A stretch of DNA of 64,000 nucleotides from Collinsella sp. WCA1-178-WT-3 (M1). Lineage in GTDB: Bacteria; Actinomycetota; Coriobacteriia; Coriobacteriales; Coriobacteriaceae. The stretch covers positions 36,008 to 100,007 of the forward strand of contig NZ_VUME01000007.1 of assembly GCF_009696325.1 (NCBI RefSeq), read 5' to 3'. The position numbers were made by a program, and so were the translations under genes. Positions within the stretch are counted from its first letter, which is position 1; each line of letters begins with the position of its first letter. This document shows positions 43,511 to 52,469 of the stretch, piece after piece. The notes below the pieces were generated by a model, which was given only the letters and a program-made list of their open reading frames with translations, was not told the DNA's origin and made no database searches.

Positions 43511-45085
43511 ATGGGAAAGAAACTCGATAAGAAGGCCAAGGCCGCCGTGGCCAAGGCCTCTAAGAACGCCAAGGCAGACAAGGGCATCAAGAAGCTCCGC
43601 AAGCTCGAAGGCAAACTATGGACCCGCGAGTACCTGCTCAAGATTGCCGAGTTCGATGGCGCGACGATTGCCCCCGCCAACGGCGCTGCGGCCCGCGCCG
43701 ATGCTATGGGCACCCTTGCCGGCGAACATCACAAGCTCCTGACCAGCAAAAAGTCCGTCGAGCTTGTAGGCTCGCTGGCACACGAGACCGTCGCCGGCGG
43801 CAAGATCGACGACCCGCAGCTGCTCGACGAGATCCGTGTGCTCGGCCGCGACCAGCGCGAGGCCAGCGTTATCCCTACTGAGGAGGCCGAGGCCTGGACC
43901 AGGCTCACCTGCGAGGCCGACGCCGTGTGGCACAAGGCCAAGACGGCCAACGACTGGGCAAGCTTTGAGCCCTACGTGGATAGAATCGTCGCCCAGCTCA
44001 AGCATCAGGCCGAGCTCATGGACCCCAAGCGCGACCCATACGATGTTTGGCTCGACCAGTACGAACGCGGCCTTTCCGCCAAGAGCTTCGATGCGTTTTG
44101 TGACGAGGTCAAGGCCACCGTCGTGCCGCTCGTGCACGCCATCGGCGAGCGCGGGCAGCAGCCTACTGCCGACTTTTTGCATGCCCGCGTGCCCGAGGCC
44201 GCCCAGCGCGCCATGAGCTTCGACCTGATGAAGCTCGTCGGCCTTAACCTGGACGACACCACGCTCGCCTTTACCGAGCACCCGTTTAGCGAGGGCTTTG
44301 CCGTGGGTGACGCGCGCATCGCCACGCACATCTACGAGGACGACTGCATCTCCAACGTCTATAGCATCATCCACGAGGCGGGGCACGCCATGTACGAGCT
44401 GGGCGTGAACCCCGCTTACGAGCGCACGTGTCTGGAGGGCGGCACCTCCATGGGCATTCACGAGAGCCAGAGCCGATTTTTCGAGAACACCGTAGGCCGC
44501 AGTCGCGCTTTTATGGGCCCGCTGCTCGAAGTGCTGCGCCGTCACGCGCCCGAGGTCTACGGCAACGTGGACGAGGACACGCTCTACCACGCCGTGAACA
44601 TCGCTCAGCCGTCGCTGATCCGTACCGAGGCCGACGAGCTCACCTACCCGCTGCATATTATGGTGCGCTACGAGATTGAGCGCATGCTGTTTGCCGGCGA
44701 GGCTACGGCCAAGGACATCCCCGCGCTTTGGAATCGCTTTATGGACGAGTACCTGGGTATTCCTGTTCCCGACGACACGCGCGGCTGCCTGCAGGATACG
44801 CACTGGAGCGGCGGCTCGTTTGGCTACTTCCCCACGTATGCGCTGGGCAGCGCCTACGATGCCATGTTTGTGCCGGCCATGTGCCGCGACGGTGTCGACC
44901 TTAACGGCGCCTGTGCGAGCGGCGACCTGGCACCCGTCCGCGCTTGGCTGGGCGAGCACATTTGGCAGTGGGGCCGCGCCAAGGACGCGCCGGAGCTCAT
45001 CAAGGGCGCGTGCGGTATGGCATTCGATGCCCGCTACTACTGCAGCTACCTGCAGGACAAGTTCACCACGCTGTACCAGCTGTAA
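43511..45085 (+). CDS. M32-family metallocarboxypeptidase
   Basis: 524-residue cytoplasmic zinc carboxypeptidase (Taq carboxypeptidase type). Zinc motif HEAGH in YSIIHEAGHAMYELG, third ligand region MGIHESQSRFFEN, then IRTEADELTYPLHIMVR and the C-terminal DTHWSGGSFGYFPTYALG, all typical of M32. The first 30 residues are Lys/Ala-rich and unlike the family core, so a later start (about codon 32) cannot be excluded. Monocistronic, convergent with glmM. Confidence 0.93.
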   Translation: MGKKLDKKAKAAVAKASKNAKADKGIKKLRKLEGKLWTREYLLKIAEFDGATIAPANGAAARADAMGTLAGEHHKLLTSKKSVELVGSLAHETVAGGKIDDPQLLDEIRVLGRDQREASVIPTEEAEAWTRLTCEADAVWHKAKTANDWASFEPYVDRIVAQLKHQAELMDPKRDPYDVWLDQYERGLSAKSFDAFCDEVKATVVPLVHAIGERGQQPTADFLHARVPEAAQRAMSFDLMKLVGLNLDDTTLAFTEHPFSEGFAVGDARIATHIYEDDCISNVYSIIHEAGHAMYELGVNPAYERTCLEGGTSMGIHESQSRFFENTVGRSRAFMGPLLEVLRRHAPEVYGNVDEDTLYHAVNIAQPSLIRTEADELTYPLHIMVRYEIERMLFAGEATAKDIPALWNRFMDEYLGIPVPDDTRGCLQDTHWSGGSFGYFPTYALGSAYDAMFVPAMCRDGVDLNGACASGDLAPVRAWLGEHIWQWGRAKDAPELIKGACGMAFDARYYCSYLQDKFTTLYQL

Positions 45086-45152
45086 GGATTGACCAGCACG
45101 CCATCGCCAACGCCAACCATGTTGACGTCGATGTCTTGGCAACGTCAGCGAA

Positions 45153-45249
45153 AACGGCCCCAAGCGAGCAAGGTGACGTGAAATGAAAGGGCGCTGACCT
45201 TCTGGTCGCGCCCTTGAAATTGAACGCCAGATTGCCGCTTGGGGCCGTT
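45153..45249. repeat. Palindromic element with nested hairpin between M32 gene and glmM
   Basis: Perfect 14-bp inverted repeat AACGGCCCCAAGCG (45153-45166) and its complement (45236-45249). Inside is a hairpin AAGGGCGC-TGACC...GGTC-GCGCCCTT (45188-45214). It sits between convergent genes and could terminate transcription from both sides. Confidence 0.75.
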
Positions 45250-45290
45250 TGTAGCGTCGAGCGGTTACGCGGTTTGGTAAAACCGCGTAA

Positions 45291-46622
45291 CTACAGAGCC
45301 TCCAGCGCGGCGGCGATGCGCTTCATGGCGGCGTCGGCGGCGTCTTGGTCGGGGGCCTCGGCCAAAACGCGAATCACCGACTCGGTTCCGCTCTTGCGCA
45401 CCAGCACGCGGCCCTCGCCTGCCAGCGACGCCTCGGCCTCGGCAATGGCGGCCTGCACGCCCATGTTGCCCAGCGCAGCATCCTTGTCCGCCACGCGTAC
45501 GGCAACCTGCGCCTGCGGCAGCAGCTTACACGGCACCGCGAGCTGCGAAAGCGTCTCGCGTTCGGCACGAATCACTTCCATCACACGCAGCGAGGTCATA
45601 ATGCCGTCGCCCGTACGCTCGATATCGCCAAAGATCGTATGGCCCGTCTGCTCGCCACCCAGGCTGTAGCCGCCCTCGCGCATCTTGGCATACACGTGGC
45701 GGTCGCCCACGCCGCTGGTCACGGCACTCAGGCCGGCAAGCTCCAGCGACTTAATCAGGCCAAAGTTGCTGGCGATCGTCGGCACCACGGTACCGCCCGA
45801 GAGGCGCCCGTGCTTGTTAAGATACACGCCGCACACGTACAAAATCTGGTCGCCGTCGACCACGCGGCCGCGCTCGTCCACGGCCAGGCAGCGATCGGCA
45901 TCGCCGTCGTAGGCAAAGCCCACGTCCAAGCCTTGCTCCACCACATGGCGCTGCAGGCGCTCCATATGCGTAGAGCCGCAGTCGACGTTAATGTTAAAAC
46001 CGTCGGGCGCGGCGTTAATCACGCGCACATCGGCGCCGAGCGCATCGAACACCGGCTTGGCGACAGAGGACGCCGAGCCGTTGGCGCAGTCAATGCCAAT
46101 CTTGACGCCCTGCAGCGAAAAGTTCGCGCTTGCAATGAGCGAGGCAATGTAGCGGTTGCGACCCTGCATGTAGTCAACCGTGGCGCCAATGTGGTTGCCC
46201 GTGGCCAGCGGCACCTCGCTCTTGCCATCGATGTAGTCCTCGATGAGCTCCAGCACGTCCTCGTCCATCTTAAAGCCGTCGCTGTTGACCAGCTTAATGC
46301 CGTTATCGCAAAACGGGTTGTGGCTCGCACTGATCATGATGCCGCAATCGAAGCAGCCCTCCACGGTCTGGTGCGCCACGCCCGGCGTGGGGATCACGTG
46401 CAGCATATAGGCGTCTGCGCCGCTCGCGACTAGGCCGCTCACCAGCGCCGCCTCGAACATATAGCTCGAACGACGCGTGTCCTTACCCACGATCACGCGC
46501 GCCTTGGCCCCGCGCCTGGCGCCGTAATACCAGCCCACAAAGCGGCCGATCTTGTACGCGTGCTCCACGGTCAGCCCAACGTTGGCCTCGCCGCGAAATC
46601 CGTCGGTGCCAAAGTACTTCAT
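45291..46622 (-). CDS. glmM: Phosphoglucosamine mutase
   Basis: Interconverts glucosamine-6-phosphate and glucosamine-1-phosphate for UDP-GlcNAc and peptidoglycan synthesis. 443 residues. It starts MKYFGTDGFRGEAN, the phosphoserine loop is ISASHNPFCDNGIK, the metal loop is FAYDGDADRCLAVDE, the sugar loop is GGEQTGHTIF and the phosphate-binding loop is VRKSGTESVIRV. The ATG at 46622 follows GGAAAGGACC; an upstream in-frame extension is rejected. Lies 82 bases downstream of the EamA permease. Confidence 0.96.
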   Translation of the reverse strand: MKYFGTDGFRGEANVGLTVEHAYKIGRFVGWYYGARRGAKARVIVGKDTRRSSYMFEAALVSGLVASGADAYMLHVIPTPGVAHQTVEGCFDCGIMISASHNPFCDNGIKLVNSDGFKMDEDVLELIEDYIDGKSEVPLATGNHIGATVDYMQGRNRYIASLIASANFSLQGVKIGIDCANGSASSVAKPVFDALGADVRVINAAPDGFNINVDCGSTHMERLQRHVVEQGLDVGFAYDGDADRCLAVDERGRVVDGDQILYVCGVYLNKHGRLSGGTVVPTIASNFGLIKSLELAGLSAVTSGVGDRHVYAKMREGGYSLGGEQTGHTIFGDIERTGDGIMTSLRVMEVIRAERETLSQLAVPCKLLPQAQVAVRVADKDAALGNMGVQAAIAEAEASLAGEGRVLVRKSGTESVIRVLAEAPDQDAADAAMKRIAAALEAL

Positions 46623-46704
46623 AAGAGGTCCTTTCCGTAGACAAAGGCGCGCCGCCAAAGCAACGCGCCGCCAGCCCATTATCCTTTAATAGCAACCGCG
46701 GGGG

Positions 46705-47727
46705 CTACACCGTTAAAAACATCATTACGATAATCATGGCAAAGCCGATAAGGTCGGTCGGCAAAAATACCGTGCCCAGCATAACGGCGCTGGTAACGGT
46801 TGCCGAGACCGGCTCCACGGTCCCGATGAGGCTCGCGCGCACCGAGCCGATGTCCTTGACGCCCTGCATATAGAGCATGTACGCCAAAAACGAGCCCACG
46901 ACCACAAACACCGCGAGCGCCTCGACGGCAGCAGTATCGAGGGCCGGCATATGAGCCCACGGCTGCACAAAGACGCTCGAAACGACACCCGCCGTAAGCA
47001 TAGCCGAGCCCGTAACAATAGGGCTGCCGTATTCGGACAGAATCTTGGCGGGAATCACCGCCATACAGGCGGCGCTGACCGCACACATAAGGCCCGCAAC
47101 CAGGCCAAGCGGCGATATGCTCAGACTGGTAGGGTCGCCGCCGGTAGCGATTAAAAAGGTGCCGCCCAGGGCCAGCCCAATGCCAACGGCCTCACGCACG
47201 CGAGGCATGCGATGGTCGATCACGCAGGTGTAGCTCATAATGATGACCAGCTGCAGGCACTGAAGGACCGTCGCGGTTCCGGCGTTGGTCAGGCGCACGG
47301 CCGAAAGATAGCAAAACTGGTTGAACAGCAGGCCAAAAGCGGTAAAGAGCAGCAGCTGCTTGCGATCAGCGGGCGTCGTCCAAAGCTTGACCAGGCGTGC
47401 GCGGTCGCGCGTGACAACCACAGCCATAAAGAGCAGGCCGGCGAGAATCTGCCGTATGCTCATAAGCCACAGCGTATCGACATGGTAGGTATCGAACAAA
47501 AAACTCGCGCTGGTGCCCGAGAAGCCCCAAAACGAGCCGCCCACGAGCGTAGCCAACATGCCCACGATCATCTTGCGCGTCTGGGCGTCGTTGAGGCGGT
47601 CGCGCCATGCACGGCGGGTGCTGCGGCTGAGCTCATCGGTGCCCTCGGGCACATCAATGTTCGATATATCGGTCATCGGCACCGAAGCCCCTGCGCCTTC
47701 GACCTGCTCGACACGCTCTTTGCTCAT
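46705..47727 (-). CDS. EamA/DMT-family permease
   Basis: 340-residue membrane protein with about ten helices in two EamA repeats; the first repeat begins after residue 50 (MIVGMLATLVGGSFWGFSG). The N-terminal 50 residues are hydrophilic and cytoplasmic. Repeat ends carry the usual motifs (FNQFCYLSAVRLTNAGTA; GTVEPVSATVTSAVMLG). It probably exports or imports a small metabolite; the substrate is unknown. The ATG at 47727 follows a GGGGGAGCGGG stretch. Confidence 0.88.
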   Translation of the reverse strand: MSKERVEQVEGAGASVPMTDISNIDVPEGTDELSRSTRRAWRDRLNDAQTRKMIVGMLATLVGGSFWGFSGTSASFLFDTYHVDTLWLMSIRQILAGLLFMAVVVTRDRARLVKLWTTPADRKQLLLFTAFGLLFNQFCYLSAVRLTNAGTATVLQCLQLVIIMSYTCVIDHRMPRVREAVGIGLALGGTFLIATGGDPTSLSISPLGLVAGLMCAVSAACMAVIPAKILSEYGSPIVTGSAMLTAGVVSSVFVQPWAHMPALDTAAVEALAVFVVVGSFLAYMLYMQGVKDIGSVRASLIGTVEPVSATVTSAVMLGTVFLPTDLIGFAMIIVMMFLTV

Positions 47728-47959
47728 CCCGCTCCCCCGAAACAGCCTGGAAACAATTCGGCTTACCTTACCACGGCGAAGGCACCAGCTGGGGGCTTGT
47801 CCGCTTATCGGTAGGACAATTCCGCAGACGTCTCTTCCATGGTTCGGCATCGTAACGGCTTTGCATTATGCGACAGCCAAATCACGGCAGCGAGCTCTTT
47901 TAAAATGGGCGCGACAAAGCCCTTTGATTCCACAACGTTAGCGATTTTAAAAAATATTC

Positions 47960-47988
47960 TTGCCACCGAGTTCAAGCTCCGTTATATT
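47960..47988 (+). promoter_or_regulatory. Promoter of tRNA-Val
   Basis: -35 TTGCCA (47960-47965), 17-bp spacer, -10 TATATT (47983-47988), both 5/6, with the tRNA 5' end 30 bases downstream. Confidence 0.75.
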
Positions 47989-48017
47989 ATCCCTTGCGCA
48001 CTTGCGCACCCTTGATC

Positions 48018-48092
48018 GGGCGTTTAGCTCAGGGGGAGAGCGCTTCCCTGACACGGAAGAGGTCAGAAGTTCAAATCTTCTAACGCCCACCA
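48018..48092 (+). tRNA. tRNA-Val(GAC)
   Basis: 75 nt with encoded CCA. Acceptor GGGCGTT/AACGCCC; anticodon stem CTTCC/GGAAG with loop CTGACAC gives GAC. The T-loop is TTCAAAT. It is the only tRNA in the window on the plus strand and the only one without the 190-bp 3' duplication. Confidence 0.96.
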
Positions 48093-48101
48093 AATGTTCG
48101 C

Positions 48102-48136
48102 AGCTCAGAGGCTATGTCTCTGGGCTGTTTTGTTTT
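48102..48136 (+). terminator. Terminator of tRNA-Val
   Basis: Stem AGCTCAGAG/CTCTGGGCT with a seven-base loop, then GTTTTGTTTT. Confidence 0.8.
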
Positions 48137-48137
48137 A

Positions 48138-48417
48138 TGTGCTAAGCCAAAAGGGCGCCGTGGCACCCAAAACCGCTTCGGCAGCTCCAATAACCATCCC
48201 AATCGAGGCTGATACCGCCTCTACATAACCGGCAATCATCCCGGCAGACCCCAAGTTGCTTCGGTATCGCCGGCAATTACCCCTGCCACACCCATAGTCG
48301 CCCAGACAACCCCGGCGACCGCCCCAATCAGCCCCAAAATCACCCAAACAGCCTTGGCGACCGCCCCGATCTGGCCTTCGCAAGCCTCGCGGCCACATCC
48401 GGACAGCCTTCCCATAA
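48138..48417 (-). pseudogene. Degenerate Gly/Ala/Val-rich hydrophobic reading frame
   Basis: The minus strand reads hydrophobic peptides such as AKAVWVILGLIGAVAGVVWA and, after a frame change, IGMVIGAAEAVLGATAPFWL. The underlying DNA looks like diverged tandem repeats of roughly 33-36 bases with repeated GCCGAAGC/GTTTTGGG blocks. No start codon with a ribosome site is evident, and the frame runs into the neighbouring palindrome. It may be the decayed remains of a small membrane protein, or repeat DNA that happens to stay open. Confidence 0.35.
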
Positions 48418-48601
48418 TCAGGTCTAATACTTTTCCCGAGAAGTGAACGACCTTATTTGGACCCCCGAAGCATCCACACTTTTTACAGCCAAAACCGCAG
48501 GATTCCAATGATAAAACCGCAGGAAATAAGCCACCAAAAGTGTCGATGTTTCGGGGGTCCGTTTTGACTCGTTCACTTCTCGGGAAAAGTATTAGACCTG
48601 A
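48418..48601. repeat. MITE-like palindromic element, copy A
   Basis: Perfect 33-bp terminal inverted repeat (48418-48450 with 48569-48601) containing CTAATACTTTTCCCGAGAAG. A second 16-bp inner pair with one mismatch (48459-48474 with 48545-48560) contains ACCCCCGAAGC. The centre has two AAAACCGCAGGA blocks. 184 bp, no ORF. A diverged copy lies at 59569-59749. Confidence 0.88.
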
Positions 48602-48637
48602 CAATGAGACCCTTGGTCCCATGCCCAGCAACCGCCC

Positions 48638-49741
48638 CTACCAATGTTGACGCGCCTCGATTACGGCCTGCCAAAGCTTAAACCGCTTCGCTTCGACGCG
48701 CTTGAGGGCAAAGTATCGCTGCTCCTCGCTCATGGGCTTGTTAAAAATGGGTCGCTTGTTCCGGTGCAGCTTCCGTCGGATGCGTTCGCACAGCCGGATG
48801 AGCTTGTCGTAGTCATTTGCCTGCTCAGTCGTCACGGTGAAGTGTGCCACGCCGCTCAACAGCTCCAACTCGTTGCGGCGCTCGGCATCCTTGTAAATCT
48901 TCTCGCGTCCGTCATGAATGGCATCGCTGTCGTAATCGACCATCGCGGTCAGCACCTCTGGCAGCAGCCCGGCCTTTACTTTATCCATGCCCACCTCGAC
49001 TTTAGCCGTAAGCGTTATGTCGGGTGTGCGTTCCAACACGCGAAGCTTGTGATCACGTCCGTCATTGTATCCATCGCGAATGAAGACCTTCTTGTTAAGT
49101 TCGGCCTTGCCCAATGCATACCCGCCGTAGCGCGCAGGCAGCGACATAAACATGCAGAGCCCCGACTCCCTCGGAGAGCGCGACCCCTCGATCACATATG
49201 CAAGCAGCGCCTTTGCCTTCGCGATGCCCCTCACCTTGGGTGACTTCTCGATATACGCCGCGATGAGCTCCTTAGTCGTGAGCCTGCTATCGCGCATGCC
49301 CGCATCCCTGCCTGTTACCCCACCGGGAGCAAGGTTATCCAGCCGGTAATCCGATGTCATCGCATAGCCGGCATAGACGGCCGCTGCCACATCGCCATCG
49401 TGCACAGCCTGCAAAAACGCCAGCTCGGGAGAGCACACGTACGCATCAAGGTCGCCCATCCAGTGGCCCAGCGAGATAAACGAACCCGCCGGGAGCTCGT
49501 TGGTGCACAGATGCGTCTTAACATGCTTGCTCTGCCGACGGCCGGCGCGCGACGGCACCAGCAAATCCAGCGTTTCGATCCCCAGGTCATAGCGATCGAT
49601 AACCTCCTGCGCTTCTTGGTCCAAGAGCGCACAGGCACCTGCAATCGACACGACCTCTGGCTCCGAATCCCCAAAGCGAGGGTTCGGCATGTGCGCCAAC
49701 AGCGCCAATGCGGCGTTATGTGAAACGATAAAGTACCTCAT
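48638..49741 (-). CDS. Protein with VSR/DUF559-like C-terminal domain
   Basis: 367 residues. The C-terminal third reads TAMVDYDSDAIHDGREKIY followed by KDAERRNELELLSGVAHFTV, which follows the pattern of DUF559/very-short-patch-repair-like PD-(D/E)XK proteins (Asp-x-x-x-H, then Asp and basic residues, then Leu-Gly and a beta strand). The N-terminal two thirds (AELAFLQAVHD-type helices, PARYGGYALGKAEL) look like the regulatory part of AbiEi-like proteins. The ribosome site is weak. First gene after the MITE in an accessory-looking region. Function uncertain: nuclease or antitoxin-type regulator. Confidence 0.6.
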   Translation of the reverse strand: MRYFIVSHNAALALLAHMPNPRFGDSEPEVVSIAGACALLDQEAQEVIDRYDLGIETLDLLVPSRAGRRQSKHVKTHLCTNELPAGSFISLGHWMGDLDAYVCSPELAFLQAVHDGDVAAAVYAGYAMTSDYRLDNLAPGGVTGRDAGMRDSRLTTKELIAAYIEKSPKVRGIAKAKALLAYVIEGSRSPRESGLCMFMSLPARYGGYALGKAELNKKVFIRDGYNDGRDHKLRVLERTPDITLTAKVEVGMDKVKAGLLPEVLTAMVDYDSDAIHDGREKIYKDAERRNELELLSGVAHFTVTTEQANDYDKLIRLCERIRRKLHRNKRPIFNKPMSEEQRYFALKRVEAKRFKLWQAVIEARQHW

Positions 49742-50038
49742 GGCGCGAAGATAGCACGCACGCCGGCGGCGGCTGGCGGTTCTGCTAAGTTTCCGACAAA
49801 CGACCGGCGGTTTTTTCGCCGAGGTGCGCCAAAGTGTTCATTCGACGATGCCCAAACCGCAATCCGTCAAGTTTTTGGCAAGGTTGCCGCCCAACTGGCC
49901 AAAAGCCGACCATCTACTTGCCAGTTTATCCAGGGCGTAACCAACCAGTCCGCACCGCGGCTTCTCGGCAAAACGCCACAACGTCCACACCCTGCGGTAT
50001 CCTTGAGCCACTTACACCTGTAGCACCAAGGAGCCACC
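49742..50038. other. Divergent intergenic region, nothing recognised
   Basis: Upstream regions of two divergent genes. GC-rich near 49760-49830 with several GGCGGT words, but no clear dyad, promoter or RNA structure. AAGGAG precedes the gene at 50039. Confidence 0.3.
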
Positions 50039-50725
50039 ATGCGCACCGAGCTCGATGTTCCCTTTTCGCGCAAAGAAGAAGCCAAGGCGCTGGGCGCCAA
50101 ATGGGACCGGACCAAGAAGATCTGGTATGTACCCAGCGGCGTCAACCCCGAACCCTTTGCCGAGTGGCTGCCCGGTGTTGACCGATCCGACCCCTCTGCG
50201 CCGTATATATATCTAGTACTGGGCAAGCGCGAGTGCTGGAAGTGTCACAAAGAGACCTCGGTCGCGGCCTTCGGCATTCCCTATCGAGCCGATGACGGCG
50301 AGGGCATCGCCATCGCGCACGCACCCAACAAGGCCGGGCACATTGCCATCGACACGACCAATGCCAACGCGCTCGCCATTGTTCCCGCTCTTGGCTGCGT
50401 CCCGGGCGAGATCCGCGACTATCTTTCTAAGCGCTGTGGCTACAAGCCCGTAGGCGCGCGAGCCTCCAAAGCCCCGTCACTCGGCAACACGTGCACCAGT
50501 TGCGACGCGCTGCAAGGCAGCCGCTATCTGTTCGAAGAACCCACGTCCCCGTTTGCCCTCACTGCCATCAACAAGCTGCCGGCACTGGAGTTTGTGCGCG
50601 TCGAAGTTGCCGGCGTCTTTGGCGTTCCGGCCACGCATACCAATTTTGACCAGGCACTCTTTACCTGGGCACGCGACCATCACGCCAAGTTCCACAAGCA
50701 ACTCGGTGAGGGAATTTATTTGTAG
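50039..50725 (+). CDS. DUF5710-domain protein with cysteine motifs
   Basis: 228 residues. The N-terminal 45 residues match the DUF5710 pattern: LDVPFSRKEEAKALGAKWD then KIWYVPSG and FAEWLP, a module found in phage, plasmid and topoisomerase-linked proteins and thought to bind DNA. Later come CWKCHKE and TCTSCDAL, two CxxC pairs that could form one zinc site about 75 residues apart. AAGGAG precedes the ATG. Cytoplasmic, function unknown. Confidence 0.7.
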   Translation: MRTELDVPFSRKEEAKALGAKWDRTKKIWYVPSGVNPEPFAEWLPGVDRSDPSAPYIYLVLGKRECWKCHKETSVAAFGIPYRADDGEGIAIAHAPNKAGHIAIDTTNANALAIVPALGCVPGEIRDYLSKRCGYKPVGARASKAPSLGNTCTSCDALQGSRYLFEEPTSPFALTAINKLPALEFVRVEVAGVFGVPATHTNFDQALFTWARDHHAKFHKQLGEGIYL

Positions 50726-50763
50726 AGACGGAGAGGCCTTCACAGCCAGCTCCTCCGCATCAC

Positions 50764-51024
50764 CTATCCCCCGTCGCAAACGTCATACACGATATCGAGG
50801 CCGCAAACAGGGCATTTCTCCGGATACACCGGCATATGAACGCCCGTCCGTTTTCTCACTTCGTCGCTGAGTCTGTCGCGCGCATCGATGAACCGAATAT
50901 CGAGACACGATATTTGCGAGCCGCAACAAGGACAGGCGACAGCAAACGACCCGCAATTAACCTCTACGCCCGGAAACATATTGTTGTCGATAAGGGCACA
51001 CGGCAGTTTTCCGTACTTCCCCAT
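50764..51024 (-). CDS. Small zinc-ribbon-like protein
   Basis: About 86 residues from the ATG at 51024. Two cysteine pairs (ACPCCGSQ and KCPVCGLD) separated by about 40 residues form a likely zinc ribbon. It ends DVCDGG. The start is not certain: a GTG 24 bases upstream and a longer frame to 51120 also exist and no ribosome site is strong. No catalytic motif. Confidence 0.5.
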   Translation of the reverse strand: MGKYGKLPCALIDNNMFPGVEVNCGSFAVACPCCGSQISCLDIRFIDARDRLSDEVRKRTGVHMPVYPEKCPVCGLDIVYDVCDGG

Positions 51025-51170
51025 CGCAATATCGCCTCGCCAGCTCACACGCGCTCCTCTCTCGCTATACAAATCAGGAAGAGCATGCACCGGCGGGCGT
51101 GCACGAGATTGCATCGCCACGCGATCCGATCAAACAACACGATCGTCAAAGACCGCCAAAGCCAAATACG

Positions 51171-52254
51171 CTAATACGGCAGAAGCCCCGCCTTTTCACG
51201 CTTCTTTTCCGAGCGATCAAACTCAATGCGATGGGCCTCAAGAAACACCGCATTGGGTCGCCACTGACGCTCATTCGGCTGCCTTAGCGTCGCACCTGCA
51301 AAGAAAGCGTAGTCGGTCTTATCCAGCAGGTACGATCCGCACAGCCGATATTCGCCGCAAACAGGCTCAAACGAAATCAGATGAGCATCGAATAGGGCAT
51401 GAAAGTCGCGCCGAAGCAGAATGCCGTTGCTGGCAACCTGCGATTTGGGTCCCGAGTAATTCTCGATATGTGCAGCCTCCAGTGCCTCGTTAACCCCACA
51501 ACCCGACACCGCGCAGCGACCATCATAGGCGGCAATGAGCTGCTTGCGGAACCATTGCTGCCCCAATCGCTCGCGTCTCAACGCATAGCGAGCTTTTTCG
51601 TCATCGGTCGCACTCTGCCCGGCAAACTCAATGTCGGCTGACATGTGCTTCAGATAGCTCATGTCAGACGCAAAACGAGGATCAGGCCCGCCTTTATGAA
51701 CGGGACCATGCAGAACAAACCAGCCGTTTTCGGGCTCAAACCGTTCAACAAACGCAAGGCCGAGCACCTTATAGCCCACCTCGGTTGCAAATATGACTCC
51801 AACTGGAACGCCATATTCCATGCAGTTGAGCATTTTACGGTTGTAATTCTGGTCTCGAGAACCAACGACGCCTGGCGCTTGAACCGAATACTTAATGACC
51901 CACGTACCGTCATCCAAATAGAGCGGAGGAACATCGGTGTAGAAGCTCTTTTTTAGAGTTATGGACCGAAAGCGCAAAGATCTTATTGGGATCTTGCTTC
52001 ACCCGATCCTGGCCCGGCCAGAAGATCCCTGAATCCCGCGTTACGGGAAAGAAGTCCGCGCCAATTCTCAAACGATACTGATACTGAGGGCTATCTTCCT
52101 TGGTGCGGTGCGGAAGGCTGGTCCAAACGCCGCCGCGCTGCTCCTCACCCAGAAACCACTCCCATGCCTCAACGTATTCGGAAGGCACGAGACTGCAGGC
52201 ACGGTCATAGCTTGGTCCATCCATCAACGGAACAGCAAGGTCAATGTCGTTCAT
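51171..52254 (-). pseudogene. HNH endonuclease gene broken by a frameshift
   Basis: Two overlapping minus-strand frames join into one protein of about 360 residues if one A is removed from the A6 run at 51949-51954. The 5' part (52254 to about 51950) ends KIFALSVHNSKK and the 3' part continues SFYTDVPPLYLDDGTWVIKY. The C-terminal half has an HNH nuclease: QLIAAYDGRCAVSGC, ALEAAHIENYSG, SNGILLRRDFHALFD. The N-terminal half may be a DNA-recognition domain. Composition is less GC-rich than its neighbours. Phase variation in the A-run or sequencing error are alternatives to decay. Confidence 0.8.
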
Positions 52255-52469
52255 CGCCAGCACCTACAACCATACGAACGCGAGTCATGCCCCTCAATAA
52301 TATGGCCGAGAGTCAATTATTACGAGATCTCATTCCGCGATCGGCACATCGTTGATGCTCTCGGTTTGCCGCTGGCGCGCTCATACCCCGCTATCCCACT
52401 CCCCTGTATACTGATGTAGCACGTGTTTCATCCGGGCTTATTGGGCCGGATTGTTCATGGGAGGGTCTT
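52255..52469. other. Intergenic region at the right edge of the accessory patch
   Basis: AT-richer than its surroundings. No ORF with a ribosome site; a GGGAGGG site at the end serves the gene at 52470. Confidence 0.35.

Noticed and set aside
48236..48631. 131-residue minus-strand gene
   Set aside because: Its first half is the translated MITE palindrome; only the hydrophobic tail could be meaningful and is reported as degenerate.
51940..51960. Programmed ribosomal frameshift at the A6 run in the HNH gene
   Set aside because: No stimulatory structure or upstream Shine-Dalgarno-like element is evident; decay or sequencing error is sim­pler, though phase variation remains open.
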